Assembly: GCF_014066305.1 (NCBI RefSeq)
Contig: NW_023501039.1
Span: forward strand, 1,426,001-1,490,000
DNA: 64,000 nt
Reading direction: 5' to 3'
Origin: Letharia columbiana
Taxonomy: Eukaryota > Ascomycota > Lecanoromycetes > Lecanorales > Parmeliaceae
Shown in pieces: positions 43,131 through 53,284 of this stretch. The first letter of the stretch is position 1. Each line of letters opens with the position of its first letter. Under the pieces are notes generated by a model that did not search any database, was not told the DNA's origin, and saw only the letters and a program-made list of their open reading frames with translations. The position numbers and the translations under genes are program-made.

Positions 43131-45139
43131 ATGTTTGCGCCCACCATTCTGGGAGCGCTTCTTTTGCCACTGGTTGGTGCGGTGTCTGTGTCTGTCAATC
43201 GTACTACAAGTAGTAGCAGCCTCCATACGTGGTGGCACAGCACCGGTGAGTATAACACTCAGACCCCAGTGCTTGATGGCAACGTCCGCCAGTCCGGCAA
43301 CTACTCCGTCCAAGTGAGTACCTCAAGCAACACCAGCGATCCAAGCAACTACTATGATTCTTTCGTCTACGAAACTATTCCTCGCAATGGCATGGGAAAC
43401 ATCATCAACCCGCTCGAACCCACAGTCTTGAGCACGAATGGTGATGGCATTACCATTGAAGCTGCTATCGGTATGACCATGGCCTGGACGTCATTCTTGT
43501 ACAGTGAAGATGTTTCCGTTAAAATCTCTCGCCTGGATGGCGGCAGCACCGCTGCAAGCAACGTCATTATCCATCCTACCACTCTTGATTACGCAAAGAC
43601 CGAGGTCAACGGCGATCTCTACATCACGGTGCCTTACAACAGTCGGGGAGTACGATTCTCGGTCGAGTTCACGGACAATCTTTACGAATTCCACAGCAAT
43701 TGCGCAATTTCTTGCACTGTGGGTAAGCAACATTTGAAATCATTCTTTCCTGGTTGGAACAGCACGTCGGGTTGCAAGACATCTTGTGGCCCAATCATCC
43801 CAATTAGACTGGTCTTATGACTTAAAATGTTCCTTGTCCTAGGGGAGATGCTAATTCTAGGATCATTCTAGGCGGTCTCGTGCAGAACACCAATCCCTCC
43901 GGTGAATCGTATTGGCAAGGACCTTTCGATGGTGGAAACCCTGTCGTTGGCATTGAGCCTCTCAACTCTCTATTGATCTTTGCCAGCCCTTTCCCAGCGC
44001 CCGATATGGTTCCCGAACAGACTTCGCCGACCTCTCTCGTGGTAGAACCTGGCCTGGTCACGGATGTGCATACGACGGACAAGACCACGGTGATCTTCAA
44101 CCCGGGGGTATACTGGCTCTCCAGCGTTGCACATTTGGCGCTGAGCAGTAGCGTCGATTGGGTCTACTTCGCCCCAGGCGCATACGTGAAAGGCGCCGTC
44201 TCTTTCAACACTGCCGCCCCAACGATGAAGGCCACCGGCCACGGCGTCCTCTCAGGGGAGCAGTACGTTTATCAGGCCAACATCGAAGCGGGCTACTGCA
44301 ACGAACAATCCAACCAAAACGGATTGAGAATGTGGAGCGGCGTGAGTTCCGACGACCAGCAGACCTTCATCCTCAACGGCGTCACCATCAACGCCCCGCC
44401 CTTCAATTCCATGGACTTCACCGGCAACCTCGCCACGCTCTCGACGCAGGTGTCAGACTACAAGCAAGTCGGCGCGTTCTTCGGGCAGACGGACGGGTTG
44501 GAGAACTACGCGGGGTCGACGGTCCAGGACGTGTTCTACCACTCCAACGACGACACGATCAAGACCTATTACTCCGACGTCACCATCGAACGCGTCACCG
44601 TGTGGAAGGGCACCACGGCCCCGACGGTGCAGTTCGGCTGGGCGTCCCTCACCCTCGAGAACGTCCGCGTCGCCGACGTCGACATCATCCACTCGCGCTA
44701 TCCCTCCAACGGCAGCCATCCGTCCCTCGTCGGCCTCAACCAGCTCTACTCCCAGCCCGACGAGACCGACCCCTACACCGCCGACGTGGCCAACCACGTC
44801 CGCAACGTGACCTTTGCCAACTTCCGCTCCGAAGGCATCAGCGGCGGTCTCTTCCGCATCTGCCCGCTCGAGACCTTCGACAGCTTCCTGATGGAAAACT
44901 TCTGGATCGAGGAGTTCTCGCCCGCCGTCACGGCCATCGCACAGAGCGAGTTGCCGCAGTTCTTCGACGCGGCGCGCAAGGACCCGGTCGGGGTCAGCGG
45001 TTTCGTCGTGAAGGATTTCACCGTCTTCGCCAATAAGACGGCCGTGACGCAGGACGCAGGGAATTGGGCTGTTGGGTCCCTTGGGAATATGAACATTGCG
45101 CCTATGTATATTTCGAGTGGGGGCGTGACTATTGTGTAG
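43131..45139 (+). CDS. Secreted GH49 dextranase (or isopullulanase)
   Basis: Two exons: 43131-43722 and 43872-45139, with donor GTAAGC, acceptor TCTAG and a phase 1 join. The product is 619 aa. Residues 1 to about 19 (MFAPTILGALLLPLVGAVS) form a signal peptide. The mature start (LHTWWHSTGEYNTQTPV, then VYETIPRNGMGNI) matches the N-terminal beta-sandwich of GH49. The catalytic part is a right-handed beta-helix with the family motifs GQTDGLENY and YHSNDDTIKTYYSD, containing the conserved acidic residues, and VQFGWA. GH49 enzymes are inverting endo-hydrolases of alpha-1,6 (dextran) or alpha-1,4 (pullulan) bonds. Length matches the family. Exon 2, especially about 44160-45050, has strongly C/G-ending codons and high GC, so other frames stay open by chance. 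Confidence 0.93.
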
Positions 45140-45352
45140 AGGCCGGCAGTGTAAGTCTGGGAGGTTGGGATCTCGTTTCACCCATATGACCTATCCGAGT
45201 TGTAAAAATAGCCCGCCTTAAATTCATAGTTTACAGTACTCGTCACAGGCTATCTCATGCCCTCCCTTTCCAAGCCTCCACGACCGCCTTGCGAGTCATG
45301 TCCATTTCCAAATGCGTTTTCGTCCCGGCCCTAGCCCATGCATCCAGCCATG

Positions 45353-47254
45353 TCACACCTGATCATATCGACTCCTGTGCCCCGCCGCCAGCCCTTTGAC
45401 ACTATCACTCTCCGCCCCCGTCCACTTCCTCGCACCTAAGCTCGGCCAGCTACTGAGGCCGATAGAGCTCCTCTTCACCGGCCCATTATTCTTGTTCAGC
45501 TTACCGTTGAACAGCAATCGCACGGCGGCCCAGGAGGTTGTGATGTAGATGACGGCATTCCAGAAGCCCATCAAGGGGAGGACGATGCCGGAGGCGTAGG
45601 TGAAAGGGAGGGAGACCAGGGAGGGGTGGAGGAGGGAAGAGACTCGGTTGATTGAAGAGGGGACCTGTGGTTTCGTGAGTTGGGTGGGTTACTTGAGCCT
45701 GTTTTCAAGGAGCCGGGTGGGAGCTTACCCATGTGACAAGCAATGAGACAAAGAAGAGAAGCGCTACTTTTGTATATCCGAACGCTGCCCTGTTCGCTTC
45801 CATAGTCGCCCGGTGATTTCGCTGCGCGATGGTCGAATGCGCCCTCGGTGTATTGGGTGGTGGCGCTTCAGATGACGGGCTCATTGGAGCTGAGCCAATA
45901 GTCACAGAGTACTGGTCATAACCCTTACCACTCATGTTGGGATTCTCCTTGTCCGGCATAGAACAGAGATTGGACACGTTGGGTGAATGGAGTGTGGCCA
46001 ATTCGCTCGTAACCTGGATCTCGGTTGTCTTAAAGCTGGTGAAAGAATTTTCAATTCGCACAGGCACAGGTCGAGTTGACTTGGTGAAAGCGCGGAGCTG
46101 TCTGCGTTTGACGAAAATCTCACGTCCCGCGAGGACGTATATGCAGAATGAGATCAAGATACAGCACCTGGAATTCGATTAGTAAGAGAAATTTGGAGAA
46201 CGGGGAGGGCTGCTTACCATGCTGGGGCATAGCAAAGTGCGATTCTGAGAGCGACCCATTCGATGTCGATCCAACACCAAAGCATGGCTGGGCCATAGAT
46301 TTTGCCTTTAGATGGAGTCTCGATGAAAATGTAGACCAAGGCAATGATGAATGGTCCTCCATAGCACTGATTGAAATATCGGGGTCAGTGTTGCTGGTTA
46401 AAGGGAGTATATCGAGCCTTGGAACACATTCACAGAGTACATCTTTCAAAGACGCGGCTCAAAACTCAGGATTTGATCCAAAAGAAGAGACATAGATACG
46501 TACCATACAATGGTATCGCCATTCCAATGCCTTGAGCTGTTGGGCATTGTACCTGCGGAACAACGTCATGTATACATTAATAGCCATAGCCAGATTCCAG
46601 AGACTAGCACATTTCGGAGTCAGTGCTCCATATTCCAAGATAGCTTTTCGCGTCACGAGACATGTTGAGATTGCCATAACTCGCGGCAAGATGAGCAGCT
46701 TGCTCCAGGAACATGTCCCGTGACTGCGAACGCAGTATCAAGAACAAGAAGATACAACTCCGAAAAAGGCCTTACGCGTCTGCTGGTAGGAACCTTTTCA
46801 CAAATTCAGTACATACACGTCAAGCCCCAGGTATCGAAGCGCTCACATCTGGATGAGGAAGCCTTGGAACTGGCAAAGGTGTGAGTCCCGCCCCGCACGT
46901 ATACCCGACTGTGACACGAGTGTTGCGACATTGCACAGAGTGTTTCTACCAAAATTATGGGAGGTTAGTATGCTTTCGTCTTGGAAAAGACTCGAGGGGT
47001 GAGAGCATGTTCGAGAGTGGGCGGGGCCACAGCATGTGTTGCAATCCAACGTTTGGAAGGGTGGCAGAAGAGACTGAGGGGTGTACGTACCCCCAAGATG
47101 CGTAGAATATCAGTCTATTGACAGGCTTCCGGAAGGCAGGTGAGTAGATAAAGGTGAAGAGAATGACGCTAGTTCCAATGAGGGAAAAGCAGGAGGCGAC
47201 ACGCTCTGTAGTCTCGAGGTCATGAAGCTCTTTGAGACTTAATGCATGGGACAT
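45353..47254 (-). CDS. cAMP-receptor-like GPCR (fungal CRL/Git3-related class)
   Basis: Seven exons: 47254-47091, 46945-46847, 46793-46776 (18 nt), 46603-46504, 46366-46218, 46167-45729 and 45664-45353. All are in phase and give 426 aa. The start MSHALSLKELHDLETTERVA precedes TM1 (CFSLIGTSVILFTFIY). The family blocks GNTLCNVATLVSQSGI, LCQFQGFLIQMFLPADALWN, AINVYMTLFRRYNAQQLKAL and AMLWCWIDIEWVALRI follow. A long Ser/Pro-rich third intracellular loop comes next, then KVALLFFVSLLVTWVPSSIN and TM7 (MGFWNAVIYITTSW). These match fungal receptors similar to Dictyostelium cAMP receptors. The ligand is unknown; nutrient or environmental sensing is the usual inference. The fragmented exon structure hides the gene from single-frame scans. 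Confidence 0.88.
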
Positions 47255-48272
47255 GGTGAAGGTTGTATGCAGTTGCGTTTTTGAGCTAAGACCAATCGTC
47301 GTTGAAAGAGGATTGTAGTCAGGCCGTAAAGCTATGAAGTGCAATGACACAGATCACAAACTGTTGCGAATATTGTACATATCCATATGAAGTCATAGAG
47401 AGAGAATTGCCAAAGGTTCGAAAGCGTCCAATACGGTGGAAAGAGGGTGGAAACGTGGTGACGGACCAATGGAAAGATTGTATATCAAAATCAAACTAGA
47501 AGCAGCGGGGTGGAAGAAAGAAGGAAGGGGCAGGGAAGAAGAAGCAGAAGGAGAAGAAGACGAAAAAGCCAAGAGCAAAAGGGAGAGTAAGGAAGGAGTC
47601 ATGTTGAATTCTCGCCTCTTGCTGCTTTGAAGAGGGAAGTGGTCTCGTACTGGTAGTGTGTGGGTGAGGTAGTTTTGATTGTTCGAGTCAAGTTCCATCG
47701 GTACCATAGCCAGAGCGGCACAGGGCAACCAACATGAGCGAAAGACATCAATTCCGAAAAGCCTGGAATCTGGTCGATTATTATTGTACTCTACCTACCT
47801 AGATTACAGCGAGGCAACCCATTGATTACGTTGAATTCACTCAAAGATAATACCTAACCAAAATAACCAATCAAATTGAATCACTCTTCAGCTTCGCATC
47901 TCCCGACATCTTGGATTTGGGTGGCTGGCTCAAGCTGGACAGTCGAAACGGACGGCACGGCCGAATGATCAGCTTATGCACCTGTCCCGGTTGGCATAAG
48001 ATAAGGTACAGTAGGCTGCCGAAACGGGGCGACAACTGCATCCCCCCGTCCCTAGTCGCGTCATCTCAGCGATGATCCGGTGGCATCATGCATGCTACGG
48101 TACCTGACGACTCGGGACGGAGGAGAATCTGGTGCTCTGACCTTCTATCTTCGGGAGCAGTCATGCTCATGAAAGATATCAAAGAGCTTGAATATTAATG
48201 AAACGTAGTGCGAGTCAAAAGTAAAGGTGCTACTGGCCGGACGTGGGATTGTAAAAAGTTCAAGTAGCAAAA

Positions 48273-48304
48273 TAAGGAAGAGAAAGAGGAAGAGAAAGAG
48301 AAAG
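48273..48304 (+). repeat. Purine-rich microsatellite (GAGAAA/GAGGAA)
   Basis: Imperfect repeats of AGAGAAAG/AGAGGAAG, all purine on the plus strand. Confidence 0.6.
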
Positions 48305-48340
48305 ATCAACCGGTCATATCGTGCTGCTGCTGATCATGTC

Positions 48341-48531
48341 GCTAAAGTACCTTGAGTACCTTAAGTTTGACCGAGAGACCGAGATACGACCATCTCCGCT
48401 AATATCCCGCTTTAATACTTTAAATGTTCCGCTTGGTCTAGGCCACGTGCTACCTTTGACGCTAAAGCGGCAGATGCACCCTCCCCCAGGTGAGGCGGAC
48501 GGCGGTAAGGTACATAAAGTGGTACTTTAGC
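48341..48531. mobile_element. Possible 191-bp MITE-like element with 11-bp terminal inverted repeats
   Basis: GCTAAAGTACC (48341-48351) and GGTACTTTAGC (48521-48531) are exact reverse complements. A second matching block, GTACCTTA on the left and its imperfect counterpart on the right, lies just inside. There is no coding frame. I could not find a clear target-site duplication, so its identity as a transposon remains uncertain. Confidence 0.4.
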
Positions 48532-49413
48532 TTGCTTTGACAGCTTCAGCCTTACGAACCAGCCTTTGCACGACAACCGAAGAGTCAAGACATCACCAAG
48601 ACTCGAACCAACCTTGCTCCAGGAAATCTTTCATCAGCCGGACTGATTTGCAGTCGCTACCACGGCCAGGAAATCTTCTTCAGTGGGCAAGTTTCGGCTC
48701 GACACATGCGCTGCTACCGCGGGCAATTGCATTCGACCGGTCCGGAAATGCAATTGAATGACCACCAAGAAGATGAGGACCTTGCCCTGGAGTGAGCATT
48801 TTCTTCACTGATGGGTTACCAATAGCAACGCTGTGGTGGCTACGACCATCCAGCTGAGATGATGGATCCAAGAACGAATGACGGGAGCTCCGAATGGTTA
48901 CTCGTCTGCCTCCGGAATTGCCTTTCATGCACCCATTGATACCAAGTGCAGCGCCCTTCCTCTTGTCAAGGGCCGGCTCCGTGTCTTCGCATCCAGAACT
49001 TCCCTTCTGCTACATTCTCTAAGGTCCCCAAGCGAGGGACATGAGTTATGATGGAGATAGTGAAGCGTGAAGGAAGAGGTGACAAAAGCAGCTAGGAGAC
49101 AGAGTTGTCCTTGTCAACAGAGGAAGGATGTAGTTGGCTTGTTCACAACAAATCGCGAATTGATTTGATCAAGTGCAATCGAGCGAGGGAAAGTGGTAGC
49201 ATGAACTCAGGCCTTCACGGTTTGGGCCTTGAGGTCGTTGACCACTGAATCTATCTACCACCATTCGAAGAGACTTTTCCAGCGGAGAACTTCCCAAGCT
49301 CAGCCGGCGTGTCGCACTTAAAGAGAAACGAACGTAACGGCGACGACGACCATTCACCATAGTGTCATCTACCTACGCTTCCCCTCAGTGTCATAGATCC
49401 CGAATAAACTAGC

Positions 49414-51222
49414 TCAAGTAGGAGCACCGGCACCACCGGGCAGAGGCGGAAAGAATTCGGTGTTCCTTTCCGTCCACCCATCTCGCTTCATGGTCTTCCA
49501 CATCTCGCTAACCTTGAATTTAACCAAATCTCCTGCAGCCCGTGCGTCTTCTTTCGAGTCATGACCCTGATCACCTCCCATTTGAACGTCTCGATCAAGA
49601 TGCTTTTTCATGAGCGCTTTGAGACCGAACCGAAGGGGGAGACCGCGGGGATGAGGAAACAGGAGGACGGTATCAACGATGGAGGGGTGGATGATACGAG
49701 TAGCGTTTAGGTCATTGTCCAGCGCATGCCCAATTAGTGGGGTCTCTGGTGTCAAATGTTCAAACAGCAGGTCGCGGCCAATGGTGGGCGATTCGACAAT
49801 TCGCAACCGCTGCTCACTACCTTTGGACGGCTTTTCCTCATCGACAGATATGCATTCGTAGGACAAAGCGTTCGCGTAGTCCTTTGGCCAAACTCCAGAA
49901 AAGCGCGAGTTTAGATCCAGAACCTCGCCCAGGGGTCTGACAAGCACATCAAGAAGATCCTCGCCATTCGGCCAAGCTGTTGCTGTAAGACGAATCAGTT
50001 CCAGCCCCAGGGTCGTGTAACCCATCTCGCAGTCAAGGCAAACAGCCATGTTGGGCCCCGGCGTCAGTACCTTGGGCGGAGTCTCCTTGAAAGGCATTAT
50101 TAAGGCTAGCCGCTTTGGCTCTGAAATCTTGAACACATGTGTAGTCGCCTGGGTGCATCCGGCAGACTCCGCAACGGTCTCATTGCAACAGGCATAGATT
50201 GCTTCCTTGTGGCCTTTGTCTGCTTTATCTTTCGCTTGTGGCCTTCGAGGCTTCGCAGGATGGTACGTGCACGTGCCTCCAGAAGTCAAAGCTCCATCTT
50301 CCTCTCTTCTCCCTGGGAAGACTTGGAAACGATTTTTACATCTGTCACACTGCTCCCAGCCTTGGGCTGCTTCGACCCCTAAACGAGCCTGCGCAATCTC
50401 TTCATCACTTAGTGCATAAGGAACATATCCATGCCGAGCCAAGTCACCTTGTTTTGCGAGGAGCTTAGACAAAAAGGCGATTTCTTGGGAGGAAGATAGG
50501 CCTGTCTCGATGATTTTGGGAGTACTTTCGGTCCTGGCAACCAGCTCAACCGGCGCGCGTTTGGCAATCTGCTTCAGTCTCTCTTCCTTCCACTCAGCGA
50601 GTTTCATCTTCTTCAATTTAGTGATTCGCAATTTGATGATGTTCAGATAGACCGCTGGATTTTGCTTGGCTATACTCTCCTCCTCTTCCAGAGCTCCAAT
50701 GATCAGCTCTTGAGGAGAGAGTCTAAGCACATTTTGTGACGAATCTTGAACCTCCTCGTTAAGCCGGACCATTTGCTCGTGAATCATGGTGATAAGTTGT
50801 ATACGGACTCCGTGAGCGGCTGGCGGATTTTTTATCATCTTCGGGTTGAGAGACACTTGGACAGTCTTAGCTGGTAGCGATGTAATTTCAGGCTTTGGGC
50901 TGGTAGAGGACTCGTTCAGAGACGCCGGGCCGTTTTCAACAGCTTTAGTTTGCACTCCTCGAGCTGGTGGGGGGATTTCCCTCGATGCTGTGACCGGAAG
51001 AGTAAGCCGCCGCCTCTTGCGAGGCCCATTCTGGTCAATGTCCGCTTCTCCTAGTCTTCCCTCTGACAGAGATACAGTCGCTGGCGCAACTTCCGAGACA
51101 CTACGATGCGCAAAGATGCAGTTCGAGAGGGAGCAGTGCGGATGCTCAGGGCAATCAATGTGTTTGAACAGGCCAATCGAAGAGAACATGGTGACGAGGG
51201 ACGGTTGAAATGCAAACATCAA
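49414..51222 (-). CDS. REX3: RNA exonuclease 3 (Rex3, DEDDh family)
   Basis: A single exon encodes up to 602 aa. The more likely start is Met12 (MFSSIGLFKHIDCPEH, about 51189), the usual family N-terminus. A CCCH-like zinc finger follows directly (C-x5-C-x4-C-x3-H within DCPEHPHCSLSNCIFAH). A basic linker with GPRKRRR is a likely NLS. A Cys/His cluster (EQCDRCKNRF, CTYHPAK, YACCNE) marks a second zinc-binding region around residues 300-360. The exonuclease domain carries Exo I DCEMG near residues 397-401, Exo II HALDNDL and Exo III HDSKEDARA, so the DEDDh residues are complete. Rex3 trims 3' ends of RNase MRP RNA and other small RNAs in yeast. It is divergent from the DUF676 lipase. Confidence 0.9.
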   Translation of the reverse strand: MMFAFQPSLVTMFSSIGLFKHIDCPEHPHCSLSNCIFAHRSVSEVAPATVSLSEGRLGEADIDQNGPRKRRRLTLPVTASREIPPPARGVQTKAVENGPASLNESSTSPKPEITSLPAKTVQVSLNPKMIKNPPAAHGVRIQLITMIHEQMVRLNEEVQDSSQNVLRLSPQELIIGALEEEESIAKQNPAVYLNIIKLRITKLKKMKLAEWKEERLKQIAKRAPVELVARTESTPKIIETGLSSSQEIAFLSKLLAKQGDLARHGYVPYALSDEEIAQARLGVEAAQGWEQCDRCKNRFQVFPGRREEDGALTSGGTCTYHPAKPRRPQAKDKADKGHKEAIYACCNETVAESAGCTQATTHVFKISEPKRLALIMPFKETPPKVLTPGPNMAVCLDCEMGYTTLGLELIRLTATAWPNGEDLLDVLVRPLGEVLDLNSRFSGVWPKDYANALSYECISVDEEKPSKGSEQRLRIVESPTIGRDLLFEHLTPETPLIGHALDNDLNATRIIHPSIVDTVLLFPHPRGLPLRFGLKALMKKHLDRDVQMGGDQGHDSKEDARAAGDLVKFKVSEMWKTMKRDGWTERNTEFFPPLPGGAGAPT

Positions 51223-51823
51223 AAGGATCCTAGCCGAATGGCTTGATCATTCGGCTCTGCTACCGAGTCCAATCGCACAGGCTAGAAAGCCATAGGCCCA
51301 TGAAGTCATTAAGGTTCCAGGTTGTAACTATCCATAGCTCAATGAACGTTGGCAGATGTCACATTTTTTGCTTGTTCTGGACGGCGAGCAGCATAAATCA
51401 CGGCAGAAGACGAAGGTGAGGAGCCGAGACAAGGACTGTTGTGGTCGAACTCCGCCGCAATCACTCGACGAATCATATCAAGCTATCGATGATGAAAGGA
51501 GTCATGAGGGGATCTTAAGAGTCAAGTTAAAGAATGACTTGAGTGAGAGGTGATTGAAATGTGGACTGACAAGACTGAGTGCACACAATTCATCGGCATT
51601 CGGCAATCAAACGGTTCTTCAACATTGAATTTTAAACCCTAGCTAGCGCCGGGCGCGGCCAAACCAAAGCCCGAATGACAGCTGCAGCTGTCATTACTTA
51701 TTATGCGTGTCAGTGTCATCGAGTTACTCTGGGCCCGCCACACTGAAGTTTTATCAAGGTAAAGTACTCTTTGGAAAATGTGCCCAAATTCAATGCAATC
51801 GACAATAAAAACAAGAGATACCT
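51223..51823. promoter_or_regulatory. Divergent promoter region of REX3 and DUF676 lipase
   Basis: About 600 bases between divergent start codons. It includes the 22-bp palindrome at 51674-51695 and a GC-rich patch near 51645-51660. No coding exon is supported. Confidence 0.45.
51674..51695. repeat. Perfect 22-bp palindrome
   Basis: AATGACAGCTG is followed immediately by its reverse complement CAGCTGTCATT. The palindrome holds two CAGCTG E-box cores and lies about 130 bp upstream of the lipase start codon. It could be a binding site for a dimeric (bHLH-type) regulator; this is inference. Confidence 0.6.
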
Positions 51824-53284
51824 TTGCACCATTCTAATAGATTTATGGAGGAGGCCGAGCGGATAACAAACGATGGACCCCCGACGGCCGACCATCTTTG
51901 TGTGCTCATTCATGGGTCAGCTGCTGCCTGCGTCCCCTTCTTTCCTTTTGTCGGCGCGCTGACCAGTCAAAGGCTCTGGGGCAACCCAATTCATCTATCC
52001 TACCTCGCATCTTCTCTCCGCGACAAACACTCGGAGGAGAAGCTGCATATACTGGTATCGAAGACAAATTCAAACACCTTCACCTACGATGGAATCGATT
52101 TGGGAGCCGAGCGGGTAACACAGGAAATCGAGACTTATATCCAAGGCTTGGAGAAGAACGGCAGCGAAATCAAGAAACTCAGTATTGTTGGCTATTCGCT
52201 AGGTGGACTAGTTGCGAGATATACCATCGGACTGCTCTACTCAAAAGGCTGGTTCGATAGAATCAAGCCTGTCAACTTTACTACTTTCGCCACGCCTCAT
52301 CTCGGGGTGAAAACGCCGCTGCTCGGGGTCCAACACACAGTTTTCAATTTTCTAGGATCCCGGACACTGTCAACATCCGGCCGCCAATTATTCACAATTG
52401 ACACCTTCCGTGACACAAACCGCCCCATCCTCTCTGTTCTTGCAGACCCTCGGAGCATCTTCATGCTTGCGCTTGCACAATTCAGCCACCGCGTTCTCTA
52501 CGCGAATATAATCAACGACCGGTCTGCGCCCTATTATACCACGAGTATCTCCGCTACAGACCCTTACACCAACCTTGACGCAGTCTCTATCAATTATCTA
52601 CCCGACTATGCCCCAAATATCATCGACCCCGTCGATCCCGTTCACTTAAAACCTCCGGAGATTCAGCCACCATTTTTCGCTCGCATTGCAAGCAGCAGCC
52701 AGAGTCTCCTCACAAGTGTCCCAGTCTTCGCGCTTCTCTCTGTTATGATACCCGTTGGCTCTGTCGTTTTCCTAATCAATTCAGGTATACAACAAATTCG
52801 AAGCCAAAAGCGCATTCGGCTGCATGAGGAAGGCAAAGCTGGTATAGGCCTAGGAAGCTACAGGATCCCCCTTTTGGTTGAAAATGCGAGAAGTGCAATG
52901 GAAGGCGCCTTCGAGAACATGAATGCCAGACAGGGCCAGCAATACCTCCCAGGAACAGCATCCGATGAGAACCTTGAAGCCGAACTTTCCGATAAACCGC
53001 AGCGAAATGGGCATGCAGAGAAGAATTACCAAGCTGCGTCTCAAACATCATTGGACCTCGAACGCATTTCGTCACGTCGAAGTGAGTTTCCGACCTTAGC
53101 CTTGACACCGCAACAGTTTGAAATGGTCCGCGCATTAGACCAGGTGGGCTTTCGAAAATATCGTGTACATATTCACGCAGTCCGGCACACCCATGCAGCG
53201 ATCATTGTGCGAAACCAGAAGCCTTCGTTGGATGAAGGCAAGATTGTGGTTCGCCATTGGCTCGATGAGGAGTTCGAGATTTGA
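51824..53284 (+). CDS. DUF676 serine esterase / putative lipase (Rog1-like)
   Basis: Two exons: 51824-51915 and 51973-53284, giving 467 aa. The 57-nt intron is a multiple of three with no stop. Removing it restores the family block VLIHGLWGNPIHLSY. Without removal a 19-residue insertion would break the oxyanion loop. Met at codon 8 (MEEAERITNDGPPTADHLC) is an alternative start. The nucleophile elbow is GYSLGG, with Ser near residue 106 in the spliced protein. One hydrophobic segment (VPVFALLSVMIPVGSVVFL) suggests membrane association in the second half. Rog1-type proteins are monoacylglycerol or phospholipid lipases at lipid droplets or ER; the substrate here is unknown. The C-terminus is conserved (RVHIHAVRHTHAAIIVR, VVRHWLDEEF), as in fungal homologues. 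Confidence 0.88.
   Translation: MHHSNRFMEEAERITNDGPPTADHLCVLIHGSAAACVPFFPFVGALTSQRLWGNPIHLSYLASSLRDKHSEEKLHILVSKTNSNTFTYDGIDLGAERVTQEIETYIQGLEKNGSEIKKLSIVGYSLGGLVARYTIGLLYSKGWFDRIKPVNFTTFATPHLGVKTPLLGVQHTVFNFLGSRTLSTSGRQLFTIDTFRDTNRPILSVLADPRSIFMLALAQFSHRVLYANIINDRSAPYYTTSISATDPYTNLDAVSINYLPDYAPNIIDPVDPVHLKPPEIQPPFFARIASSSQSLLTSVPVFALLSVMIPVGSVVFLINSGIQQIRSQKRIRLHEEGKAGIGLGSYRIPLLVENARSAMEGAFENMNARQGQQYLPGTASDENLEAELSDKPQRNGHAEKNYQAASQTSLDLERISSRRSEFPTLALTPQQFEMVRALDQVGFRKYRVHIHAVRHTHAAIIVRNQKPSLDEGKIVVRHWLDEEFEI

Larger units (their letters stand above)
47255..49413. other. Long intergenic region with low-complexity DNA and a small inverted-repeat element
   Basis: About 2.1 kb. It contains an A/G-rich tract in GPCR upstream DNA (about 47510-47600), a GAAAGA-type purine repeat at 48273-48304, and the terminal-inverted-repeat element at 48341-48531. 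No exon chain is supported on either strand. Confidence 0.45.

Noticed and set aside
44158..45036. Long plus-strand open frame (292 codons) inside the dextranase
   Set aside because: It is Arg/Pro-rich sequence caused by the GC-rich codons of the true GH49 frame; there is no homology and it overlaps conserved motifs.
44453..45181. Long minus-strand open frame (242 codons) opposite the dextranase
   Set aside because: Shadow of the C/G-ending codons of the real gene; Asp/Val/Gly-rich composition without a domain.
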